64,000 nucleotides of DNA, from assembly GCF_945859705.1 (NCBI RefSeq), contig NC_079136.1, positions 49,862,094 through 49,926,093 of the forward strand. Reading direction: 5' to 3'. The stretch comes from Episyrphus balteatus (lineage: Eukaryota; Arthropoda; Insecta; Diptera; Syrphidae). How positions within the stretch are numbered: position 1 is the first letter of the stretch; each line of letters begins with the position of its first letter. The translations under genes were made by a program, and so were the position numbers. The notes beneath the pieces were generated by a model. That model worked only from the letters and a program-made list of their open reading frames with translations, did no database searches and was not told where the DNA came from. Positions 24,001 to 32,900 of this stretch are shown here, one piece after another.

Positions 24001-24012
24001 AAATAAACCCAT
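18097..24012 (-). CDS. Vps24: Charged multivesicular body protein 3 (ESCRT-III subunit Vps24)
   Basis: Vps24/CHMP3 polymerises with other ESCRT-III subunits on endosomal, midbody and other membranes to drive inward budding and scission, and recruits Vps4. Minus-strand exons are 24012-23968, 23909-23669 and 18476-18097 (666 nt, 221 aa plus stop), about the family length. Splice phases agree throughout: CAA/GTAAAC, CTAG/GTCAAC, and a split Ala codon joining exons 2 and 3. The N-terminus MGLFGKTASKDPKEQ starts the basic helix of the ESCRT-III core. The middle exon encodes the coiled-coil hairpin, and the last exon includes YPELAGIMRDMSKEMMKAG. An acidic linker leads to the C-terminal MIT-interacting motif EELQEMQHRLASLRS. 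Intron 2 is 5.2 kb and repeat-filled. An in-frame upstream ATG at 24099 would add 29 hydrophobic residues; the family start at 24012, in context TAAAAATGG, is preferred. The gene is divergent from Suv3. Confidence 0.95.
18545..18640 (-). repeat. Left member of an inverted repeat pair in Vps24 intron 2, with hammerhead-like motif
   Basis: It begins AATCAATCCTAAGTGGATTT and continues through TTGCCTATC to GACGTTTCGACTGTG. Read on the minus strand it contains CTGAAGA, then an ACTGT/ACAGT stem, then GAAAC, which resembles a hammerhead ribozyme core apart from one extra A before the stem. The inverted partner lies at 23540-23619. Such motifs are known at the ends of Penelope-like retroelements; that link is an inference. 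Confidence 0.5.
20071..20154. mobile_element. 84-bp MITE
   Basis: The left end CCCAAATAACAATTTCGC is nearly complementary to the right end, whose complement reads CCCAACAAACAATTTTGC. The interior is two facing GCTTTACAG blocks. The CCCAA terminus and AGCTT-rich interior resemble the longer element at 25231-26038. Confidence 0.5.
20468..20606. mobile_element. Mariner/pogo-like MITE
   Basis: The left end CAGTAAAACCCGCTTAAGAG follows TA; the right end is its complement with one change (CAATAAAACCC when reversed). CAGT-AAACC-type ends with a TA target are typical of pogo/mariner-derived MITEs. The right TA appears mutated to TG. Confidence 0.55.
20660..20745. repeat. Isolated GC-rich segment
   Basis: A patch containing GGCACGCGGGGCCCGTGCC (a hairpin) followed by GGAGCCCCCATTCTCAGGGG, strikingly GC-rich in a 30% GC background. 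It resembles the ends of some hAT-derived repeats in insects, but no partner end is seen. Confidence 0.35.
20764..21333. mobile_element. Foldback element with about 15-bp periodic repeats and a 60-bp perfect palindrome
   Basis: The outer ends GGTACGATTGA and its complement TCAATCGTACC bracket the element. The left half holds about ten units of AAAATCTCGCANNNN spaced 14-16 bp. The right half (about 21118-21320) holds the inverted counterparts (TGCGAGATTTT) at looser spacing. Between them, 20929-20988 is a perfect 60-bp palindrome centred on CGCGCGCGCG. The segments CATTTATTCGGGTTGGGTA before and CATTTATTCTCGGTCGGGTA after are about 80% alike and may be a target duplication or outer repeat. The layout recalls Drosophila foldback elements, whose long ends contain short tandem repeats. 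Confidence 0.65.
21578..22110 (+). repeat. Interspersed repeat family, forward copy
   Basis: It runs from CTCTATAGCAGGGCAAGTAT through AAAGTGGGTCTCGC and a CGTCCGTACGTCTG stretch to AAGAGCAAGTACGTGCGATC. The same blocks appear at 38931-39482 and, inverted, at 13848-14820. The open frames here are incidental. Confidence 0.6.
22365..23239. mobile_element. hAT element with exact 8-bp duplication and GTCCCGAT repeats
   Basis: Ends are TAGGGCTGCCAGA and, reversed, TAGGTCTGCCAGA. CTTACAAC occurs exactly at 22357-22364 and 23240-23247, giving an 8-bp hAT-type duplication. Subterminal copies of GTCCCGA(T/C) lie near both ends (at least five on the left, three on the right), probably transposase-binding sites. 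It sits in Vps24 intron 2 and has no transposase frame. A short TTTCA microsatellite lies inside at about 22788-22819. Confidence 0.82.
23540..23619 (+). repeat. Right member of an inverted repeat pair in Vps24 intron 2
   Basis: It contains ACACAGTCGAAACAACGTCG, then ATAGGCAAAAAATATATAAA and GACCTCAAG, ending CCTACTTAGGATTGATT. It is the inverted partner of 18545-18640. The two copies are about 5 kb apart with other insertions between them. Confidence 0.55.
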
Positions 24013-24684
24013 TTTTAGCAAATTTTTTAATAACAATTTTGCGATGTTTACAAAAAATGACTCATAAAAATGTATATGTTTGCAAAATGGGATGAGCAAA
24101 GTGAGAGATTTTTTGTTGTGTCAAAATGTAGTGACAGAAATGACATTTGGGTTGTCATGGCAAACTTTAGTTCTGTTTGATTACAAAATGTATGCAAACT
24201 GCGTTCGGGTGTTGAGAAAAACAAAAAGGAGGAATTTTCTTTGAATTTTATTAAAATAATCTTTTTTTTTTTCAAATTATATAAGTACCTAGTACGCAGC
24301 TGAAGAAAAACGAAATTTTCCATAAAAAAATAGCACAATGAAAAATTTCGTTTTCCTTTTCGTTTTTCAGTAAGCAGCTCTATCGAAAAATTGTAAAGTT
24401 TTTACGCATTTTGTCACTACTTTCTTTTTACTGTTTTATTTTTACTTTTAATTCATTTATTTCTTTAGCATTTTCGTTGTCGACTTTGGTAACTTGAACA
24501 TTTTTCGCTTCAGCTGCGTATTTGCCTTAAGACCACTATCTGAACCGTTCTAAGGAAGCCTTTTATTTTCAACGGACATTAACGAACGTATGCCGTAGTT
24601 CGATCCCAGTATTTAAACAACTAGAAGCTGTTAAAAAAGTTTTAACTTCTATAAGCACTTAAATTCTGAAACAAGTTGTATACC

Positions 24685-25071
24685 CACAGTACACATAAAA
24701 AGGTAATATATTCCGAACTGACATTGGTCGCCAGATTGTCAGAACATGACACTTTGGCGACCAATGTCAGCTACCGAATTCTTAATTGTTTAAAATACCG
24801 ACGAAAAACTCACAAAAACCGATAAACCACGCACACCACTAATTTTTAAACAATTATTTATCATTTTCCGCGATGAAACACGAAGAAAATTTGTTATTTT
24901 TTAATTTATAATATTTTTAAATGACATTTTATAAATTAAAACAAAAACAAATTTCCTGTTTACTGCGATTGAAATATAAAAATTAAAGGCCGACCTGACA
25001 GATTGGTGCCCATTTTTGACAAACAAATTTTGACAACGTTCGGAATATATTACCTTATTATGTGTACTGTG
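24685..25071. mobile_element. 387-bp MITE with 9-bp target duplication
   Basis: Inverted ends are CACAGTACACATAAAAAGGT and the near complement ending in GTGTACTGTG; inner arms include AATATATTCCGAAC. TTGTATACC is present exactly at 24676-24684 and 25072-25080. A 9-bp duplication points to a Mutator-like or related superfamily. It is inserted in a reverse-orientation copy (about 24625-25136) of the AGCTT-rich repeat found at 25231. Confidence 0.75.
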
Positions 25072-25230
25072 TTGTATACCTACAAGATCTTTGAAAAGTA
25101 GTACCTGCGAGATTTCAATTTACAGAAGCTGTTGTGTTACGGCCATATTATTCACTAGTTTCAAAAATACATCTGGATGTAAACAATGTCAAATGTCAAA
25201 AATAAATCCAATACCAGCCCTGTTCCATTG

Positions 25231-26038
25231 CCCAACTAGCACAACAGCTTCTGTAAATTGAAATCTCACATTATATACTTTTTATACAGCTTGTATTGAG
25301 CTTGCTTCAGAATTTAACTGCTTATAGAAGTTTGGACTTTTTTTAAAAACTTCTAATAAGTTGTTTAAATACTATTAAAGACTTAAACGAAGAAAGCTTG
25401 TTTTTCGGATAAGCCTGTTTAATGAATTTATAGAAGCTTTACAGAAATTACTAAGTTTTCTATTTGATTTTTGGTTTTCATATTAAATAATCTAGCTCGG
25501 ACACTTTTTGGTTTTGACATTCAATAATTTAGCTCGGACATTTTTTTGCTTTTGAACCGATTAAGTTTTTGATTTCATTAATGAATACGCTAGGATGGCC
25601 GAGTGGGTAGAGTGGTGGACTACGACCAAGCAGATACGAAGTTCGATTCCTGGGTGTGGCAAAAAAATTATATACTTTTAAAATTATTATTAATAGATAC
25701 ACTAAAAACTAATGGAATGTTATATATAATATCAGATCAAAAGATAAAATTCATGATTTAAAACCAGTTAAAAAAGAATTCTTTTTTGTTTTTGTAGTTG
25801 TTTTTTTTTTTAATTTCGATAAGACATGTATCAAAGAGCTATACAAGCTCTTTCGAAGCTATCTGTCAAATCTCAAAGCTTCTTTAGAGCTTCGGTAAAG
25901 CTTCGTTTAAGATCCTTATAGAGGGTCAAACTTGTATAACGTTCTCCTTTTTCCATGCCCAACCACCTTACTAAAGTTTAAAAGAAGCTGAAATGTAGCT
26001 TTTGTAACACCTTAACCGAAGCTGAAATGTTAGTTGGG
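25231..26038. mobile_element. Innermost nested element with CCCAACTA ends and a tRNA-like segment
   Basis: Ends CCCAACTAGCACAACAGCTT and, reversed, CCCAACTAACATTTCAGCTT. It interrupts the surrounding MITE at CCATTG/TGGAGG, implying a short TG duplication. The interior has many AGCTT and GAAGCT words in both orientations and the tRNA-like stretch at 25588-25660. I cannot name the family. Confidence 0.6.
25588..25660 (+). other. tRNA-like relic with Pol III A and B boxes
   Basis: GATGGCCGAGTGGGTAG matches a type-2-like A box and AAGTTCGATTCC matches a B box about 40 nt downstream. An anticodon-like stem (TGG/CCA) encloses ACTACGA. Acceptor stems do not pair and the T stem has two mismatches, so it is not a functional tRNA. 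It is more likely a tRNA-derived (SINE-type) head or a tRNA pseudogene captured by the element. Confidence 0.5.
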
Positions 26039-26452
26039 TGGAGGTGGTAGTTTACTCATGAGTAGATCTAGTACTACATATAACACATGATCTTCTAATA
26101 GAGGAGATACGAAAGTGTAGTTGTTGTAGTAGATTTCCACTCACGAGTAAACTACCATCTCCAATAGAACAGGGCTACCATAATATTCACTACTTAAATC
26201 CAATCTTAAATCCAATTTTTTAAATCCAATCTCGTTAAATCCAAACAAATTTAAACTGCTCTCTGGAGGTTTGTTTAACTTTATAAATCCAGATGTAAAA
26301 TTAATTTTCACACACAGTATTCAGTTGTTTTTTGTGAAGGAAAAATAAAGATAAATGCAAATTATACAAAATTTATTGAATAAACATACCTATAATTTTT
26401 TTTGAGTGAATAATATGACCAAAAAATTAAATCCTTGGATTTATGAAATTCA

Positions 26453-26590
26453 GGGGTCGAATTACGGCACACGATTACGATCATACGTTAACGTTTTGAC
26501 TATTTCTGTCTCTGTTTTATTATTTGAAAACGATAGGGACCCATATCAACCATTCGTTAACTAACGTATGCCGTAATTCGACTCCAGATT
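26453..26590. mobile_element. Small MITE inside the 25140-26652 element
   Basis: GGGTCGAATTACGGCACACG on the left is the near complement of the right end GCCGTAATTCGACTCC; inner arms include ATACGTTAACG and CGTTAACTAACGTAT. A right-half relative ending GTATGCCGTAGTTCGATCCC lies at about 24585-24606. Confidence 0.6.
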
Positions 26591-26952
26591 TAATGGATAG
26601 GATTTAAAATTAACTTAAATCCAAACTAAATCCAGAGTGAATAATATGGCCGTTAGTTATTCTTATGTAATTTTTCCAATCACTGCTCGATGTAAAAAAA
26701 GAAAAACGAAAATTAAAATTTTCATTTTTTAATGTACAATAGTTCACCCTATGTACACTAATGTTCATAAATTTAGCATTGTTCATTCAAAAAATTCATC
26801 CCCCTCATGACAGATGACACTGACAGTTTGCCATATCTCCATACCACACGCTTCTGTTGTGATGTAAAATAAAAAATTAAAAAAAAAAATTCCTATTTAT
26901 ATGGAGAAAAACTTTTTCCACATTATTTTATTTATAAATTTCTCGTGATATA

Positions 26953-29900
26953 ATGTTAAATACAAAACGTGGAATAGGTTTAATATGTTCCGCCACACAT
27001 CGTCTATCAATTTCAAAATTCTCTTTGCCGCGACAACCTTACATTCTATCAAAATGTGTCCATGTAACCGGCTATCATCAAGCTCGTGGCAAGAAACCTG
27101 GACCAAATAATGTTTCAGCATTATTTAAGCCAGTCTTGGTTCGTCCAACTGACGATGAGATAAATGTTGGAGCTGAACTTGTTGGGAAGCTAGACAAAAC
27201 AGATTTATTAAATACACTTAATAAATTTACACAAAAACGAGAAATTAAACTTTTGTGTATTGAAAATGGATTAGATTGTGAGTCGAATTGGGGGCTCTTG
27301 GGATGAAGATTTATGTTGTTTTTATAGCTTATTTACAGCAACAGGCATTTGCCTCATTTAGACGATACTGCATTGAAGCAGAGAATCTCCCAGTGGATTT
27401 GCACATCACAATTAGTGACATTTTGCATGGAGCTGGTCATATTGATGATATATTTCCATATTTCTTGCGTCATGCTAAAACTATATTCCCACATCTTGAT
27501 TGCATGGATGATTTGAAGAAGATATCGGATTTGAGAACGCCGGCTAATTGGTATCCGAGTGCTAGAGCGATTACTAGGAAAATCATTTTTCATGCGGGGC
27601 CAACTAATTCGGGAAAGACTTATCATGCAATGGAGAGATTCCTTACAGCTAAATCGGGAGTCTATTGTGGTCCGTTGAAATTATTGGCTACGGAAGTATT
27701 CAATAAATCAAATGAGAGAGTAAGTTTGATGCTCAGTTCATAGAAATCTTGATAAATATTGATTGATTTGCAGGGAACTCCATGTGATCTTGTGACTGGA
27801 GAGGAGAGGAAGTTTGGCATTAATGAAAACACACCCGCCGCACATGTAGCATGCACTGTGGAGATGACTTCTGTAACGACTCCATGTAAGCATTAAAACA
27901 ATAAATTCTTATCTAATTTTGCTTCTCATCTGATTTAAATATTGGAAGAAAAATGATACGTTACGTAATGTGTAAGGTCCAGAATACAATCCAGCTTATT
28001 TGCATCTAGTGTAATAGAGTAGGATGTTTTTCCTCTTTGGAAGCGAGACTTCTTTATATTTTTCCCACTTTTTAAGGTTTACTTCTTATACGGACAAGCC
28101 ATTTAGGAATCATATATTTTATCATTTATCTAGTCTTCTATCAAATTTCTCAGATGCATGAATTTCATACTGAAAATGCAAAAGAACACCTCTCAAAAAC
28201 ATAACAGAGGTGAGGGCAAACTTATTTACTATCTAGGCCAGCTTATTTATGAACATCTTTCAGAACTGAAGTAGATTATTTATGACATTTCCTTGCGCTC
28301 AACCTTTTTTCAATGTTGAAGTTATGAACCGTTCAGATTGCAAACCATAGAAATATATGAAGAGTACCTATAATAAATAACTGTTTGCTCGTTTGGAGAT
28401 CTGCCATAAATAAACAGGCTTACAACTAGCTTATAATAATTTCCTTGCGCTCAACCTGGAGTATGGATATCCTTTGTACCAGTTTATGTGTGATGTAAAG
28501 GGTATCGCGGCTTCAAAAACTGGAAGCATTTTCACTATAACAATTTTAAAGGTTTAACATCAAAATAAAATCCACGACTTGTTAGCTAACCAAGTTTGCT
28601 ATTTAATTTTTTGTATAAAAAAATTTAGAAACAAAAATGGCAAAATCGTGAGAGTCGTTTTTTTTTTACATAATTTTGTGTATGTTAATATTTTTGTCAT
28701 CATAACATCATGTCTGATTGTTATTTCAAGATCGGTTCTTGTTCCGAATGCTTAACTTGCCATATAGGATCTATATACATCGCATGTTAAAATGCAGAAC
28801 ATAGCCTTGAATTGCTTGTTTTTTGTGGACGCCATTTAACCGGATAGAAAATCGTGTAGCATCTGTTAATGCATATATTTCACTTTAGGAAGTTGTTCTC
28901 AAATTTTTGGAAACAAGTGTAAATAAAAAAACAAAACAAAAGCTTCGTTTTCTTCTTTATTTGAGTTAACAATTCATATAGGGTAGTAAATAAAGTGAGG
29001 AACATCGTTTAATGTCGTTTTCTTTCACTCTATTAAGGAGTACTCTAAATTTTTACTCCTTTTTCTGGAGTGAAAGAACATAATGAGAGTAATTTTTTTT
29101 TATGTAATTGTGTGTGTGACAAGGCAAAAATGGATAATTTCTTTGAAAAAAATAGTGATAACAGGCCTAGGGAAAACATTTTATGAATTGAAAAAAAAAT
29201 TAATATTAATAACATATGAAACATAATAAGCGTCGTTGATAAGTCTGCTTCTACACGAAGACGCAAGGCGCAGAAATCATCTTCAAATTTCCTTTTGATT
29301 TTCGTTTCGGTGCGTCACGCGCTTCTACATGTATTATTTTTTGAAGACGCAAATTTGACAGTAATTTTCTTTGGTTTTATTTTGATCTTGTTTTCGTATG
29401 ACAACTTCTACAGGAAGACGTAGACGCACGAGATGCACATAAGAACAAGGGAGAGAGAAAGATCGATTTCTCCTTTGCTCTTATGTGCATCTTGTCTGTC
29501 TACGTCTTCGTGTAGAAGCAGACGCAATTAAAAAAAAAAAAACACCAAAATATACAAAAACAACAACTCCAGTGGGGTCTTTGTGCAACGAAAACTTTTT
29601 AATAAATTAAAAACGTTACTATACACGCAAATAATACACAACCGACGAAGAAGATTCCGCAACCGTTGAAATAAAATAAAGCAGAACAGCAAAAAAAAAA
29701 AAGAACAAGATCAAAGGGAAACGTCAAAAAGAGTCACAAAATTTTTTACCGGAGACTCACGGTAGAAAATCTTGCTTCCCTTTTTTTAGAACTTTATTTC
29801 TCCCTTGCTCTTATGTGCGTCTCGCGCTTTGCGTCTTCGTGTAGAAGCGGACTTGGTTTTACTTTTGGTATATTTTTCATTATGCTTCTGATCGGTTTTT

Positions 29901-32900
29901 TCAGCCTAATTGACACACACCCTTAGTTTGATTTTATAATTGTAAAATAAAAATATCCCATCAACGCAGACAAAAATGGGATTTTTTTGTTATATGGCAC
30001 AGGATATTTTTTTATTGATGAAGAACACTGGCTGAAAATTTTTTTTACTCGGTTTTCAATTTCATTTTGAAAAAAGTGAAGAATTAACGAAAAAATGGAA
30101 GAAATATAACTGGCGGAGTATAATACAGTAGCAAATAAATTCATAATGGTTGTTTTTGTTAATAACAAAAGAGTTTGAAAGAAAAACTTTTCGCATTTTT
30201 TAATTTTCAAACAAAATTTAAAAATGTCAAACTTCAAATTCATAAGTGTGTGTGCAAATCGGTGTAAATCTGACTAAAAATGTGGAGTAAATCCGGGGTA
30301 CTCCGTAGTACTAATGTCGTTTTCTTTCACTCTATTAAGGAGTACTCTAAATTTTTACTCCTTTTTCTGGAGTGAAAGAACATAATGGGAGTAATTTTAT
30401 TTTATTTAATTGTGTGTGTGACAAGGCAAAAATGGATAATTTCCTTGAAAAAAATAGTGATAACCGGCCTAGGGAAAAATTTGTAAAAACTAAAAAAAAT
30501 TCGCAGTGGTTAATATTTTTTCTACTTCCAAGGGGGCTATTACTTCATGCAAATGCTTTATGGTATATTTTGATTTCGAATATTAGGGTTTTTCATGAAA
30601 CTCCTCCCATACTCGCACATACAAAACTATCTGAAAAGTAAAGTATTTTTTAGAAGACGCCAATTTGACAGCTATTTTCTTTCTTATTTTGTTCTTGTTT
30701 TCGTATGTATCTTTATTAAAAAAAAGCACCAAAATATACAAAGAAACAACTCCAGTGGGGTCTATGCGCAACGAAAACATTTGAATAAATTAAAAAAGTT
30801 ACTATACACGCAAATAATACACAACCGACGAAGCAGACTCTGCGACTGACGAAATTAAATAAAGCAAAACAGCAAAAAAAAAAGAACAAGATCAAAGAGA
30901 AACGTCGAAAAGAGTCAAAAAAATTTTTACCGGAGACTCGCGATAGAAATTCTTCCTTCCCTTTTTTGGAATTTTCTTTCTCACTTGCTCTTACATATAT
31001 GCGTCTCGCGCTTTGCGTCTTCGTGTAGAAGCGAACTTAGTTTTACTTTTGGTATACTTTTCATTATGCTTCTGATCGGTTTTTTCAGTCTAATTGACAC
31101 ACACCCTTAGTTTGATTTTATAATTGTAAAATAAAAATATCCCATCAACGCAGAAAAAAAATGGGATTTTTTTGTTATATGGCACAGGATTTTTTTTTTA
31201 TTGATGAAGAACACTGGCTGAAATTTTTTTTTTATTCGGTTTTCAATTTCATTTTGGAAAAAGTGAAGAATTAACGAAAAAATGGAAGAAATATATATGG
31301 CTGAATATAATAAAATAGAAAATATATTCATAATGGTTGTTTCTGTTAATAACAAAAGAGTTTGAAAGAAAAATTTTTCGCATTTTTCATTTTTCAAACA
31401 AAATTTTAAAATGTCAAACTTCAAATTCATAAGTGTGTGTGCAAATCGGTGTAAATCTGACTAAAAATGTGGAGTAAATCCGGGGTACTCCGTAGTACTA
31501 AAATTACTCCAGAGTAATTTTTTTTTTACACTTTTGTGGCGTCAAAGAACACAAAACCTTCAAAAGTGCAAAAATAAGTACTAAAAGGGTACTCTCATTG
31601 GAGTGAAAGAAAACGACATAAAATTACTCCGGAGTAATTTTTTTTTTACACTTTTGTGGCTTCAAAGAACACAAAACCTTCAAAAGTGCAAAAATAAGTA
31701 CTAAAAGGGTACTCTCATTGGAGTGAAAGAAAACGACATAAGTGGTAGAACCAATTTTCTCACAATTTGACTTCAAAATAAAATATTCAAAAAATTTACT
31801 TGAACAGAACGGCAACAACCAGCCAGACGTTTATTCTCTTATGAAAAATTAAAATCAAGTAAATTTAATAAGATTTTTTGAAAAACTGGGGTCTGTTTCA
31901 TTGCTTACATCAACTACATCAGCTGTGAAATAGGCTCTGGTCGCCTAATTTTGAAAAATATTTATTTAAAAAAAATGACCTGTCTTATATGTAAATTGGT
32001 TCCTCATTTTAGAGAAAGGAAAGGTGTGTGCTCTGTCGTATTGACCAACCATTTTTTCAGGGCACTTATTACGAGAAAAAAATATTGTTTTATAAAAAAT
32101 GGAAGGCATACCTAAGTGCAAAACTTAGAAGAAAAAACATTGTTTATCGCATAGACATTCTGCTGGCCACATGAATTCAAGTTCTAAATTCTGAGAGGTT
32201 CCAATTAGTCAGAACGAAATGTCACCTAACTTTTTATGACTTTTGACCATTAAAAGGCTCCAAAAATTCAAAACTTAAGTTCATGTGGTCTGAGTTGAAT
32301 CTGACCAAAATATTATGACGAAAACGAATTTAAATCGATACCTTAATGCAAGTCGGAAGAATTAACGAGTATCGTTAAACTAAAACCACGATTTTTTTGG
32401 CAAACAAGGGTGATACTTTACGGCTACTGACTCAAATTCTCATCGTTTACCACTCCTTTCACATCATTTAAAATAAGTCTGACTAAGATATGGTTCAGAG
32501 AAATAAGCCAGTAGGAAAAATATACGATTCCCTGTAAAAAAGTGAACTGTCTTTAAAGTAGCCCAGGGAAATTAGTAATTTAAATCGCATTTTTCGCGGG
32601 ACAAAATTTTTTTCATGGAATGTGTTCGGGTGGTTGTCCTTATCATAAAAGTCAATTTGTTGGGAAAATTGGAGGTTGGGAACAGCCGCCATCTTGGAAA
32701 AGAGATTGGTAGCGTTTTTATTGAATAGCTCCATTGTTATTCATTTTAACAGAAAATGACAAAGGTAGGACTTATTAACAATAAAATTATCTAAACAATG
32801 ATATACAAAACAATTCCGTGAGTTGATTAAATAAAATTTTATAGTTAGTCAAAGTGCGGGTTTGTATCGCAAGGTTGGGACAAAATGACATTTTTTCATA

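Larger units (their letters stand above)
25217..26175. mobile_element. GCCCTGTTCCATTG-family MITE (copy 2), itself interrupted
   Basis: The left end GCCCTGTTCCATTG stops at 25230. The element resumes near 26039 with TGGAGGTGGTAGTTTACTC and ends CCAATAGAACAGGGC. TACCA flanks both sides (25212-25216, 26176-26180). Comparison with the uninterrupted copy at 7983-8130 shows that the sequence from 25231 to about 26038 is a later insertion. Confidence 0.7.
25140..26652. mobile_element. Harbinger-like MITE expanded by nested insertions
   Basis: Ends are CGGCCATATTATTCACT and its complement AGTGAATAATATGGCCG, flanked by TTA at 25137-25139 and 26653-26655. The inner left arm carries ACATCTGGATGTAAA like the copy at 12758. 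Its body is split by the element at 25217-26175 and also holds the MITE at 26453-26585. It lies in the shared upstream region of Vps24 and Suv3. Confidence 0.72.

Noticed and set aside
24012..24099. Upstream in-frame ATG for Vps24 at 24099
   Set aside because: It would add 29 non-homologous residues before the conserved MGLF start of the ESCRT-III core.
25588..25660. Functional tRNA gene
   Set aside because: Acceptor and T stems do not pair; only the promoter boxes are preserved.
27328..27345. Suv3 exon 2 starting at 27339 (TTTACAG acceptor)
   Set aside because: It would be out of phase with exon 1. The acceptor before 27328 restores the frame and matches the spacing expected in the family.
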